A stretch of 64,000 nucleotides of DNA, taken from the NCBI RefSeq assembly GCF_003268815.1, contig NZ_QLSV01000001.1, positions 309,055 to 373,054 of the forward strand. The letters are read 5' to 3'. Every line of letters starts with the position of its first letter. The first letter of the stretch is position 1. The position numbers and the translations under genes are program-made. Below the pieces are notes generated by a model, which saw only the letters and a program-made list of their open reading frames with translations, did no database searches and was not told the origin of the DNA. The stretch is from Flavobacterium lacus. GTDB taxonomy: Bacteria; Bacteroidota; Bacteroidia; Flavobacteriales; Flavobacteriaceae. Of the stretch, positions 9,417 through 17,821 are shown piece by piece.

Positions 9417-9441
9417 AAACCCCTCACAAAGGGGTTTTTTT
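9417..9441 (+). terminator. Rho-independent terminator of the small secreted protein gene
   Basis: The 8-bp stem AAACCCCT / AGGGGTTT with a CACAA loop is followed by a T run. It lies 4 bp after the stop codon at 9413 and separates this gene from the phosphatase gene. Confidence 0.85.
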
Positions 9442-9465
9442 ATAACTAGTCCTAATTTTTTTATT

Positions 9466-10212
9466 TTGATTTTCTTCAGTAAAAAAAAATCGTTCCTCAA
9501 AGACTTAATTCCTGATAATTTTATCGACATTCATTCACACCTCATTCCCGGAATCGATGATGGGGCAAAAACGGATGAAGAGGCTTTAAAATTAATAACA
9601 GAATTAGAAAAAATTGGTTTCAAACAATTCATCACCACTCCCCACATCATTCACGGAGTTTGGAACAATACCCACGAGATAATCAAAGAGGGAGAAAAAG
9701 CATTAAATGATTTTTTAATAGAAAAGGCACCGCAAAATAAAATCAAAGCAGCGGCAGAATACATGATGGATTCGTACTTCATGGAACGGCTACAGAATGA
9801 AAAATTATTGACGCTCAAAGACGCCTATATTCTGGTAGAAATGTCTTATTTAAATCCTCCAATACAACTAATGGAGATAGTATTTGAAATACAAGTAGCA
9901 GGTTACAAACCGATTCTAGCCCACCCGGAACGCTACCTATTCTACCATGAAAACTTCGATGCCTATTACAAACTAAAAAAAGCGGGCTGCCTACTCCAGC
10001 TAAACTTACTTTCAGTAACCGGTTACTATGGCGAAAGTGTCGCAAAAACAGCACAAAAGTTAGTAACCAACAACATGATTGACTTCGTTGGTTCAGATGT
10101 GCACCACCTCAACCATGTGCAAAGTTTCGAAAACCGATTGGTAATCAAAGAGGAAGACGCTTTAAAAGAAGCAATCCGTAACAATCAGCTATTTGGACTT
10201 GAACGTAAATAG
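9466..10212 (+). CDS. PHP-domain protein-tyrosine phosphatase (CpsB/YwqE-like)
   Basis: A 248-residue metal-dependent phosphotyrosine phosphatase of the PHP family, the class that dephosphorylates bacterial tyrosine kinases controlling polysaccharide export. Metal-binding motifs are DIHSHLIPGIDDG (His23, His25), TTPHIIH (His60), AHPERY (near 147) and SDVHH (near 206). The start appears to be TTG at 9466, because the N-terminus (KKKSFLKDLIPDN before the DIHSH motif) looks complete and no ATG precedes the motif; an ATT one codon upstream is the alternative. Its 3' end overlaps that of the Wzc-like kinase on the opposite strand by 24 bp. The pairing strongly suggests that this kinase is its substrate. 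Confidence 0.9.
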   Translation: MIFFSKKKSFLKDLIPDNFIDIHSHLIPGIDDGAKTDEEALKLITELEKIGFKQFITTPHIIHGVWNNTHEIIKEGEKALNDFLIEKAPQNKIKAAAEYMMDSYFMERLQNEKLLTLKDAYILVEMSYLNPPIQLMEIVFEIQVAGYKPILAHPERYLFYHENFDAYYKLKKAGCLLQLNLLSVTGYYGESVAKTAQKLVTNNMIDFVGSDVHHLNHVQSFENRLVIKEEDALKEAIRNNQLFGLERK

Positions 10213-12552
10213 TCGTTTATACCACGGGGCAACCTCCGTTTCAGCTCCGTACCCATACCCGTACCCATACCCATACCCGTACCCATACCCATATGTTTTT
10301 TTCCAATCGGTATCATTCAGTACAATAGCCATATTAGGTAATTTCTTTTCTTTATAAAGGCTCTCGGCAAATTTCAACATACGTTTATCTAAATAATTGG
10401 CACGCATAACATAAATAAAAGCATCGGCGTTTTTAGCAACCAACAGAGTGTCCGTAACCATACTCACCGGAGCAGTATCAACAACAATATAATCATACTC
10501 CTTTTTCAATTGTTCAAACAACGAACTCAATTTATCATTCATTAACAATTCCACTGGATTGGGCGGGATAACACCGGAAGGCAAAGCATAAAAATTTTCG
10601 TAACCGTCTAACTTCACGATATACTCATGAATATCAGCAGTATTCTTCGTAAGATAGTTCGTCAATCCTTTGGATGGCAAATCAACATATTGCTCTAATT
10701 TCGGATTTCGAATATCTAAACCAATCAACAAAACGCGTTTACTCGACAAGGCAATGGTAGTAGCTAAATTAATAGAGACAAACGTTTTTCCCTCCTTCGG
10801 AATGGAAGAAGTAACAAAAATAGTTTTGCATTTATCCTCCGGAACATGGGATAAAATGAATTCTAAATTCGTACGGACAATGCGTATAGCTTCAGCCGAA
10901 CTGGAGCGACTGTTCGCCTTGATAATCTGATCACTGGTGTCCGATTTAGGAATATCCCCCAAAATAGGGATGGAAACTTTCCCCTCAATATCTTGACGAG
11001 TTTTAATTTTAGTATCCAAAAGGAATAGCAAATAGATAATACCAAACGGAATCAGTAAACCAACCACGATGGCTCCTAAATAAAAAATATTTCGATTTAA
11101 TGAAACTTGTCCGGTGGCATAAGCTGAATCAATAACTTTAGCTTTTGGAGAAGTAACAGCAAGCGAAATAGCAGTCTCCTCACGCTTTTGAAGTAAATAC
11201 AAATAAAGTGATTCTTTAATTTGCTGCTGTCTGGATATACCTTTAAAAATTCGGTCAATAGTTGGCACGCGACCAACTTTGCTATTATATCGGTTTTCTT
11301 GACGAGCCAAATTATTTTTAGTGATACGAAGCGAAGCCAACTGACTTTTTAAGCCGTCAACAATACTCGACCTTAAACCGTCTAATTGATTATCAATATT
11401 TTTTACTTGCGGATTTGAAATTGTGCCGCTTTTAAGCAAACGTTGTCGCTCAAGAATCAATTTGTTATGCTGTTCAATTAGTCCTGCAGCAGAATTGTTT
11501 GGCAAATAGATGGTGGGAATCAATTCCTGCGATGCTGATGTTGAAACAGATCGTAGTAGTTCATTTACTATACTAATATCAGTTTCAGTGGCCACAACGG
11601 ACCGCTCATACTCAGCGGCACTGCTTAAACTTAACGTAGCATCCTCCTCTAAATTAGTTAAGCGGTTATCCTTTTTAAAAGCCTCGGCATTTTTTTCTAC
11701 CCCTTCTAATTCTGATGTTATGATTTCTAACCGCTCATTAATAAATTTTTCAGTCGATTTAGCAATTTGATTTCGATCAGCTACAGCATCCTCATTGTAT
11801 TTTTGAATCAACATGTTTATATAATCAATTCCCTTTTGCTCAACTTTATCTACAATGTTTAATTGAATAACATTGGTTTTGTCCTGATTCAAAATCTGCA
11901 CGCGATTGCTGTATTCATTCGCTTTGTTCATTAACTTCGATTTGATGACAAAAACATCATTGTCAAAATTTTTAAAATCAGTAACTTTTTCAACAATAAA
12001 ACTACCTAAGTTGGTCGTGATTAATTGCCCGTAGGTGTACTCACTACCATTTGATTTGGCAAAGTCAGAAAGTTTAAACTTTTCATTAGAAAGCGGAGAA
12101 ACAACAAACGAAGTGTCAATCAAATTGTATCGCTCAGACTTGTCTTGAAATACAATCCGTAAAGGCAAATCCTTATACAATTCTGGATTAATCACCCGTC
12201 CTTCAACATAATAAGTCAAATCCAAACCCAGTTCTTCAACAACACTTTGTGAGAGTGATTTAGATTTTAATATCGCTATTTCATTGTCCACATTGTTCTT
12301 GCCGGCAAAAATATTCAAATCACTAAAAGCAGAAAGCTCACTGGAACCGCCTTTTTTCTCATCCTTAATCAATATCGTCGCGTTAACGCCATACTGTGGA
12401 ACAGAATAACGTAAATAAAAATAAACCCCTATTAAACTAAGCATGACGCCTAGTACAAACCATTTCCAATACGACAAATAAATAAATACTTGTTCTTTAA
12501 TGTCAACGCTATTTTGAGTTGAATCAGCGGTAGGTAAAGGAGAATTTTGCAT
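10189..12552 (-). CDS. Wzc-like polysaccharide co-polymerase / tyrosine autokinase (copy 1)
   Basis: A 787-residue inner-membrane protein that controls chain length and export of a surface polysaccharide. An N-terminal TM segment (near residue 32-50) begins the Wzz domain, followed by a long periplasmic coiled-coil region and a GNVR-like segment, then a second TM (near 490-512). The cytoplasmic BY-kinase domain has Walker A (SSIPKEGKT, about 590), Walker A' (LLIGLDIRNP) and Walker B (YDYIVVDTAP). The C-terminal tail has eight consecutive Tyr-Gly pairs (residues 754-769), the presumed autophosphorylation cluster. It lies 2 bp downstream of its Wza-like partner and converges on a tyrosine phosphatase gene. 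A second copy sits at the other end of the cluster. Confidence 0.95.
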   Translation of the reverse strand: MQNSPLPTADSTQNSVDIKEQVFIYLSYWKWFVLGVMLSLIGVYFYLRYSVPQYGVNATILIKDEKKGGSSELSAFSDLNIFAGKNNVDNEIAILKSKSLSQSVVEELGLDLTYYVEGRVINPELYKDLPLRIVFQDKSERYNLIDTSFVVSPLSNEKFKLSDFAKSNGSEYTYGQLITTNLGSFIVEKVTDFKNFDNDVFVIKSKLMNKANEYSNRVQILNQDKTNVIQLNIVDKVEQKGIDYINMLIQKYNEDAVADRNQIAKSTEKFINERLEIITSELEGVEKNAEAFKKDNRLTNLEEDATLSLSSAAEYERSVVATETDISIVNELLRSVSTSASQELIPTIYLPNNSAAGLIEQHNKLILERQRLLKSGTISNPQVKNIDNQLDGLRSSIVDGLKSQLASLRITKNNLARQENRYNSKVGRVPTIDRIFKGISRQQQIKESLYLYLLQKREETAISLAVTSPKAKVIDSAYATGQVSLNRNIFYLGAIVVGLLIPFGIIYLLFLLDTKIKTRQDIEGKVSIPILGDIPKSDTSDQIIKANSRSSSAEAIRIVRTNLEFILSHVPEDKCKTIFVTSSIPKEGKTFVSINLATTIALSSKRVLLIGLDIRNPKLEQYVDLPSKGLTNYLTKNTADIHEYIVKLDGYENFYALPSGVIPPNPVELLMNDKLSSLFEQLKKEYDYIVVDTAPVSMVTDTLLVAKNADAFIYVMRANYLDKRMLKFAESLYKEKKLPNMAIVLNDTDWKKTYGYGYGYGYGYGYGYGAETEVAPWYKRLFTFKSK
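10246..10293 (-). repeat. Six-base tandem repeat encoding the (Tyr-Gly)8 tail of Wzc-1
   Basis: Eight consecutive 6-bp units (TAC/TAT followed by a Gly codon, GGN) encode Tyr-Gly pairs at residues 754-769 of the kinase. Because the unit is in frame, slippage would change the number of tyrosines without breaking the gene. Confidence 0.85.
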
Positions 12553-12554
12553 AG

Positions 12555-13310
12555 TTATCGAGTGGCTAGGATGGTGATTGTGAGTAACAAACTGATGACT
12601 GATAAAGTAATAGGAAGATTGGCGCCAACAACCGAGGATTCAGGTTTAGTGAACCGCGGTTCAACAATAATCAAATCATTTTGTTTCAAATAATAAATAG
12701 GCGATTTGAGTACTTCAGAATCCGTTAAGTTAACACGGTAATACGATTTAATACCCGATTCCTCTCTAACCACTAACACGTTCTCACGGTTGGCAACAGG
12801 TGTTAAATCACCGGCTTGAGCCAACGCTTCCATAATAGTTAAACGATCTGAATTGATTGTAAAATTACCCGGGCTTTTCACTTCGCCCATTACCGTCACT
12901 TTAAAGTTGATGACTCTTACCATAAGAATTGGATCTTTTAAATATTCTTCCAATTTAATTTTTAAAAAATCATGCAACTCCGTCTTGGTCAAACCAGCAA
13001 CTTTGACAGAACCAATAATAGGCAAGCTAATATACCCTTGATTATCAACCAAATAACTACTGTACTGAACAGCATTACCTGCAGCAGTCTGCTGAACAGC
13101 TCCCCCGAAATTAAAAGGAGCAGCTGCTTCCATAGATTCTGACGATACATTGATATAAATCAAATCATCCAATTGGATTTTAGGCTCATAGTTCACAACC
13201 TCAGAAGTGGCAGTTTGCTCAATCCCCTGCAGATAAATCATTTTTTGCTTAGAAGCACAAGAGGTCATCAAAACAACAACACCCAAGTAGTATAAAAAAT
13301 TAACTTTCAT
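12555..13310 (-). CDS. Wza-like polysaccharide export lipoprotein (copy 1)
   Basis: A 251-residue outer-membrane export protein of the OPX (Wza/BexD) type. The signal peptide ends in the lipobox MTSC, with Cys18 as the predicted lipidated residue. The Poly_export domain (from 'IQLDDLIYINVS', near residue 45) is followed by a SLBB-type segment ('FKVTVMGEVKSPGNFTI', near 140-156). The C-terminus has one hydrophobic helix (LPITLSVISLLLTITILA). It is coupled to the downstream Wzc-like kinase by a 2-bp gap, the usual Wza-Wzc order. A -7 element at 13334-13341 suggests its own promoter. It resembles the second Wza-like protein in the window only in overall design. Confidence 0.93.
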   Translation of the reverse strand: MKVNFLYYLGVVVLMTSCASKQKMIYLQGIEQTATSEVVNYEPKIQLDDLIYINVSSESMEAAAPFNFGGAVQQTAAGNAVQYSSYLVDNQGYISLPIIGSVKVAGLTKTELHDFLKIKLEEYLKDPILMVRVINFKVTVMGEVKSPGNFTINSDRLTIMEALAQAGDLTPVANRENVLVVREESGIKSYYRVNLTDSEVLKSPIYYLKQNDLIIVEPRFTKPESSVVGANLPITLSVISLLLTITILATR

Positions 13311-13333
13311 AAATAGTGTAAAAAAAATCTTGG

Positions 13334-13341
13334 CAAAGATA
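13334..13341 (-). promoter_or_regulatory. Probable -7 element of the wza-1/wzc-1 pair
   Basis: TATCTTTG on the minus strand matches TAnnTTTG and lies 23 bp upstream of the Wza-1 ATG. No TTG is found at the ideal -33 distance. It would allow the wza-1/wzc-1 pair to be expressed apart from the rest of the cluster. Confidence 0.4.
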
Positions 13342-13376
13342 GGTTTTAAATAGGCAAAAATCTAAAAATAAAACCA

Positions 13377-15344
13377 TTAACTATCCAACTCTTGAAAAAC
13401 AGAGTTCATACTTTTAAACTCAGGAACGATTTTCTTCATTTTGGCCACAATGGTAGCGTTAGACTTCAAATGAGATAAAATAATCAAATCTTCTACCTCA
13501 TCCGTGAGCTGATGAAATGCGGTACAAATTTCTTCCGCAATCATTATTTTTTCGTGGTGAGTGGGTAAGTTTTTCGCCGAATTGTTCAAAAGCTCTTCAT
13601 ACAATTTTTCGCCCGGACGAAGGCCCACAATTTTTATCGCAATATCTTTGTCCGGCGTAAAACCGGCTAAACGTATCATTTTTTTGGCCAAATCAATTAT
13701 CTTGACTGGTTTACCCATATCAAAAATAAAAATCTCTCCCCCATTACCCATAGCTCCCGCCTCCAATACCAATTGACAAGCCTCCGGTATCGTCATAAAG
13801 TAACGAATAATCTCCGGATGCGTAATAGTGATAGGGCCACCCTCCTGAATTTGTTTAGTAAACAACGGTACTACCGAACCATTAGAACCCAAGACATTCC
13901 CAAAGCGGGTAGTGATAAATTTGGTTTGTCGAGAAGAGCGATTACCGGCGTTTTTAAAATGAAGCGACTGAACATACATCTCCGCAATGCGTTTACTTGC
14001 CCCCATCACACTCGAAGGGTTAACGGCTTTATCGGTAGAAATCATCACAAAATGCTCCACATTAAATTGCTTAGACAAGTCGGCTAAATTTTTGGTCCCC
14101 ATTACATTGGTAAAAATGGCCTGCGAGGGATTTTCTTCCATCAACGGAACATGCTTATAAGCCGCCGCATGATAAACCACTTGCGGTTGAAACGTTTTAA
14201 ATACCTTTTCCAAGGAATCTAGATTCCGAATATCGGCAATCACATTCCGCAGTGCCACATCTTTCTCCTTACTTAAAATTTCAAGCGATAAACTATGCAA
14301 CGGCGTCTCCGCCTGATCAAGCATAATAATTTTTTTCGGATTAAACTCCAAAACTTGCCGAACAATCTCACTGCCAATCGATCCGGCTGCACCCGTGATG
14401 AGTATCGTTTTTCCATCCAATTGGTTGGAGATAGATTTGGTATCCAAAACAATTGGCTTACGCTCCAACAAATCATGGATCTCAAAACTCTTGATGTTTT
14501 TAGAAATCTCCTTCTGATCATCCCAATCGGTAACCAAGGGAATGGTATAAACTTTCAAGTTAAACTCCAAACAATCGTCCACAATAATTGACCGTTCCTC
14601 TTTGTTTAAACTTTTATCGGCGATAATCAAGGCTTCTGCTTTCACAAAACGCATCAAAACAGGCACCTTTCGGTTCAAATTCAAAATGGGCAAATCCAAA
14701 ATCCGTTTGGTCGTGTTTTGATTATTTTTATCAATAAAACCAATCAATTTAAAACGCCCGGGCACTTCCGATTTCAAAGCATTAGCAACAGCAATCGCAT
14801 TGGCATCCGAACCATAAATAATAGCACGGGTAAGCTGTTTTTTGTCATTCCCGCTAAAAAATTTTTCAAACGATTGCTTAACAATAACCCGATAAAAAAA
14901 CAAAAAAGAAAAAGAAAGCACCGCATTAATAAATAAACCGGTGTTGAGGAACAACTTATCCTCACCGGCTAACAGAAATACAAAATTAATAAGCACCATC
15001 ACCACCAAAGTGGCCGATTGTGCAAAGAAAAGTTTTAAAGCATCAATATAAGAAGAATGCCGAATAATACCGGAATACGTTTTAAAAACCCAAAAGAAAA
15101 AAACATTAAAGGCGATATAGGCAATAAAAGGGGGTAATTCATTCGCAGTTTGTATATAGCTTAACTTAACGCCTTTAAATAACAAATAAGTAACTACGCC
15201 GGAAAAGGAGACAATAAAAGTATCCAACAACAAAACAATCCAACGCGGCAGATAACCCAGATTTTTAAAACTAAATCGTAGGCTTAGACCCGCGGCGAAC
15301 TGAGAGAACTCGTGAAGAAAATGCTTTTTTTCCGAATCGTTCAA
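13377..15344 (-). CDS. Membrane UDP-sugar 4,6-dehydratase, PglF/WbpM/CapD family
   Basis: A 655-residue inner-membrane enzyme, full length for the family. Four N-terminal hydrophobic segments (residues 30-155) lead to a first CoA/NAD-binding-like domain (IIYGSDANAIAVANAL, near 175) and then the catalytic SDR domain with ILITGAAGSIGSE (near 313), AAAYKHVPLME and the family signature STDKAVNPSSVMGASKR. The expected reaction is UDP-GlcNAc to the 4-keto-6-deoxy sugar, the first step towards UDP-bacillosamine. The next enzymes of that route (PglE-, PglD- and PglC-like) lie just upstream. The start must be TTG at 15344 (or a neighbouring ATT/ATA), since an in-frame stop at 15360-15362 excludes an upstream ATG. 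Confidence 0.93.
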   Translation of the reverse strand: MNDSEKKHFLHEFSQFAAGLSLRFSFKNLGYLPRWIVLLLDTFIVSFSGVVTYLLFKGVKLSYIQTANELPPFIAYIAFNVFFFWVFKTYSGIIRHSSYIDALKLFFAQSATLVVMVLINFVFLLAGEDKLFLNTGLFINAVLSFSFLFFYRVIVKQSFEKFFSGNDKKQLTRAIIYGSDANAIAVANALKSEVPGRFKLIGFIDKNNQNTTKRILDLPILNLNRKVPVLMRFVKAEALIIADKSLNKEERSIIVDDCLEFNLKVYTIPLVTDWDDQKEISKNIKSFEIHDLLERKPIVLDTKSISNQLDGKTILITGAAGSIGSEIVRQVLEFNPKKIIMLDQAETPLHSLSLEILSKEKDVALRNVIADIRNLDSLEKVFKTFQPQVVYHAAAYKHVPLMEENPSQAIFTNVMGTKNLADLSKQFNVEHFVMISTDKAVNPSSVMGASKRIAEMYVQSLHFKNAGNRSSRQTKFITTRFGNVLGSNGSVVPLFTKQIQEGGPITITHPEIIRYFMTIPEACQLVLEAGAMGNGGEIFIFDMGKPVKIIDLAKKMIRLAGFTPDKDIAIKIVGLRPGEKLYEELLNNSAKNLPTHHEKIMIAEEICTAFHQLTDEVEDLIILSHLKSNATIVAKMKKIVPEFKSMNSVFQELDS

Positions 15345-15404
15345 AATTATTTTTTTTAATTAGGAATAGTAAAGATATAAAAAAAATTAAATCATAAAAA
15401 AATC

Positions 15405-16544
15405 TTAATTTTTAAAATGGGTCAAAACCGAAGCAATGCGGCTCCGATCAGCGTCGGTCAAGTTAGAACCGGACGGTAAACACAAACCGTTTTCAAACAA
15501 ATTTGCTGCAAGGGTACCACCATAATACGGATACTTTTCAAAAATAGGTTGCAAATGCATCGGTTTCCACAACGGTCGGCTTTCAATATTTTCAGCTTCA
15601 AAGGCCAATCGAAGCGTTTCGCGGGTCTTTCCGTTGGTCTTTTTAGGGTCTATCACGATAGCCGAAAGCCAATGATTGGAATAAAAATCGGTAGAAGGCT
15701 CAGTAAAAACAAGGATACCTGAAACGCTATCCAGTTCACTTTGATAAAAAGCATGCATTTTTCGCCGGAGCTGCACATGCGCATCCAGCACTTCCATCTG
15801 CCCTCTCCCGATTCCGGCACAAATGTTACTCAACCGATAATTATAGCCAATTTCAGAATGTTGATAGTGAGGAGCGGCATCGCGGGCTTGAGTCGCTAAA
15901 AAAACAGCTTTTTCCTTAAGGGCTTTGGAATGGGCAACCAAGGCACCACCGCCCGAAGTGGTGATAATTTTATTGCCATTAAAGGATAAAACACCAAGAG
16001 CACCAAAGGTACCGCATTTTTTCCCTTGATACGAACTGCCCAAGGCTTCGGCACTATCTTCTAAAATCGGAATTTCATAACGATTGGCCAGGGTTAAAAT
16101 CGCATCCACTTTAAATGGCATACCATACAAATGAACAGCAATAATTGCTTTGGGTTTTTTCCCTTTACTGATTCGGTCTTTAATGGCTTCTTCCAAGGCA
16201 TTCGGACAAATATTCCAGGTCTCCGGTTCACTATCCACAAAAATGGGAGTTGCTCCTAAATAAGCAATTGGATTAGCTGAGGCAGAAAAGGTCATACTCT
16301 GACAAAGTACCTCATCTCCCGGCTGTACGCCTAAAAGTACTAATCCGAGATGGATGGCTGCTGTGCCGGAACTCAACGCGCCTACAAACACATCGTCAGC
16401 TAAATACTGCTCCAAATCGGTTTCAAAACCAGTCACATTCGGACCCAACGGAGCGACCCAATTGGCATCAAAAGCTTCTTTTACAAACTGCTGCTCATTT
16501 CCTCCCATATGCGGCGAAGAAAGCCATATTTTTGATTTATTCAT
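15405..16544 (-). CDS. PLP-dependent sugar aminotransferase, DegT/PglE-like
   Basis: A 379-residue aminotransferase of the DegT/DnrJ/EryC1/StrS family. It should transfer an amino group to the 4-keto-6-deoxy sugar nucleotide made by the adjacent dehydratase. Visible features are the N-terminal 'IWLSSPHMGGNEQQFVKEAF' typical of PglE-type enzymes, an 'ALSSGTAAIHLGLVLLG' PLP-binding segment (near 55-72), 'EDSAEALGS' (the PLP-contacting Asp near 160) and 'SFNGNKIITTSGGG', whose Lys forms the Schiff base (near 185). The start overlaps the preceding acetyltransferase gene by 8 bp. Gene order and overlap make the bacillosamine-type assignment likely, but the exact sugar cannot be proven here. Confidence 0.92.
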   Translation of the reverse strand: MNKSKIWLSSPHMGGNEQQFVKEAFDANWVAPLGPNVTGFETDLEQYLADDVFVGALSSGTAAIHLGLVLLGVQPGDEVLCQSMTFSASANPIAYLGATPIFVDSEPETWNICPNALEEAIKDRISKGKKPKAIIAVHLYGMPFKVDAILTLANRYEIPILEDSAEALGSSYQGKKCGTFGALGVLSFNGNKIITTSGGGALVAHSKALKEKAVFLATQARDAAPHYQHSEIGYNYRLSNICAGIGRGQMEVLDAHVQLRRKMHAFYQSELDSVSGILVFTEPSTDFYSNHWLSAIVIDPKKTNGKTRETLRLAFEAENIESRPLWKPMHLQPIFEKYPYYGGTLAANLFENGLCLPSGSNLTDADRSRIASVLTHFKN

Positions 16545-17157
16545 TTGCTGAGTTATATTTTATGATTTTTCCCGGGTTACCAACTACCACTGCGTAATCA
16601 GGCACATCTTTTAAAATGACTGCTCCTGCACCGATGGTCGCCCATTTTCCTATTTTTATACCTTGAATCACACTAGCGCCAAGGCCAACGTGAGCTCCCT
16701 CCATAACGTGAACATTTCCGGCCAATGAAACATTAGGCGAAATATGCACAAAATCGGAAATAACACAATCGTGTTCAATAACCGCTCCGGTATTAAGGAT
16801 ACAATGCTTTCCGACTGTGGTCGCCGGATTGATAACCACACCGGCCATAACCACCGTTCCTTCCTTCACCTTAGAGTGCTTAGAGATAATGGCGGAAGGA
16901 TGAATGGCAGTGGCAAAAGTACAATTCATTTTGTCAGAAAGCATTTTTCTAACGTGATTATTCCCGATAGAAAAAATCACGTTACGGCAATCCGCATGAA
17001 ATTCAGGAGTGGGTTTAACAATGGGATAATGCAAGAGTTGAGTCAAATTGGGATTGTCATCCAAAATGGCTGCAATGACGATACCCTGAGATTCAAGAAT
17101 ATCCACTATTACTTTTCCATGCCCACTGGCGCCGTATAAGGTAACTTTATTGTCCAT
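16537..17157 (-). CDS. Sugar O/N-acetyltransferase, PglD/NeuD-like
   Basis: About 206 residues from the ATG at 17157, chosen because it opens directly into the family's N-terminal motif MDNKVTLYGASGHGKVIVD; an ATG at 17190 would add eleven residues. The N-terminal Rossmann-like domain (residues 1-80) is followed by a left-handed beta-helix with hexapeptide repeats, containing the candidate catalytic His in 'VIEHDCVISDFVHISPN' (near 115-130) and ending 'AVVVGNPGKII'. Expected role: acetylation of the 4-amino sugar to give a UDP-diNAc-bacillosamine-like product. It overlaps both neighbours, by 11 bp upstream and 8 bp downstream, so the C-D-E block is translationally coupled. Confidence 0.92.
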   Translation of the reverse strand: MDNKVTLYGASGHGKVIVDILESQGIVIAAILDDNPNLTQLLHYPIVKPTPEFHADCRNVIFSIGNNHVRKMLSDKMNCTFATAIHPSAIISKHSKVKEGTVVMAGVVINPATTVGKHCILNTGAVIEHDCVISDFVHISPNVSLAGNVHVMEGAHVGLGASVIQGIKIGKWATIGAGAVILKDVPDYAVVVGNPGKIIKYNSANE

Positions 17158-17749
17158 TAAAAGGTTCAATTGTGGCTGCATCTGCGGCATTTATTCCATC
17201 GCTTTTAATAACTTTCATGACTGTTTTTAAAAGTATTTTTATATCCAACCAAAACGTGAGGTGATCCACATACCAGACATCATATTCAAATTTTTTATCC
17301 CATGAAATAGCATTTCTACCATTAACCTGAGCCCATCCGGTGATCCCGGGTTTCACTTCATGCCTACGGTTTTGAAAATCATTGTATAAATGTAAATAAT
17401 GGGTCAGCAAGGGGCGTGGGCCAATCAAACTCATATCCCCACACAGCACATTCAGCAATTGAGGAAGCTCATCCAACGATGTCTTTCGAACAAACAAACC
17501 CACTTTAGTCAATCGATCGGCATCCGGCAACAAATGACCATGACGGTCCTTTTTATCATTCATGGTCTTGAACTTGATAATCTTAAAAATTTTCCCGTTT
17601 TTACCCGGTCGTTGCTGAAAAAAAAAGGGTTTACCGTCATTGGAGAAATATAAAAAAACGGTAATACATATAAAAATGGGCGATAACAGCAGTAAACCTA
17701 CTAAAGCTGCTACAAAATCCAACAAAGGCTTGAGACCATTTTTATACAT
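17147..17749 (-). CDS. Initiating sugar-1-phosphate transferase, PglC-like
   Basis: A 200-residue monotopic phosphoglycosyltransferase that would put the first sugar phosphate on undecaprenyl phosphate and so start glycan assembly at the inner membrane. The single N-terminal re-entrant hydrophobic segment (residues 8-32) is followed by 'FFQQRPGKNGKIFKIIKFKTM', the catalytic DE dyad in 'RKTSLDELPQL' (near 95), 'LIGPRPLL' and 'RHEVKPGITGWAQVNGRN'. The short, PglC-type length lacks the extra membrane domain of WbaP/WcaJ enzymes. It lies between the GT4 gene and the PglD-like gene, matching the usual pglA-C-D-E grouping. Confidence 0.93.
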   Translation of the reverse strand: MYKNGLKPLLDFVAALVGLLLLSPIFICITVFLYFSNDGKPFFFQQRPGKNGKIFKIIKFKTMNDKKDRHGHLLPDADRLTKVGLFVRKTSLDELPQLLNVLCGDMSLIGPRPLLTHYLHLYNDFQNRRHEVKPGITGWAQVNGRNAISWDKKFEYDVWYVDHLTFWLDIKILLKTVMKVIKSDGINAADAATIEPFNGQ

Positions 17750-17821
17750 GAAAATCTGCTATTACGAAATGCAAAAGTAAGCAATATTTGTTAAATCAAA
17801 TGAAAAAGCAAGATTAAGAAA

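Noticed and set aside
10243..10295. ATACCC-type hexamer stretch considered as a CRISPR-like or telomere-like array
   Set aside because: It encodes the in-frame Tyr-Gly tail of a Wzc kinase; there are no spacers.
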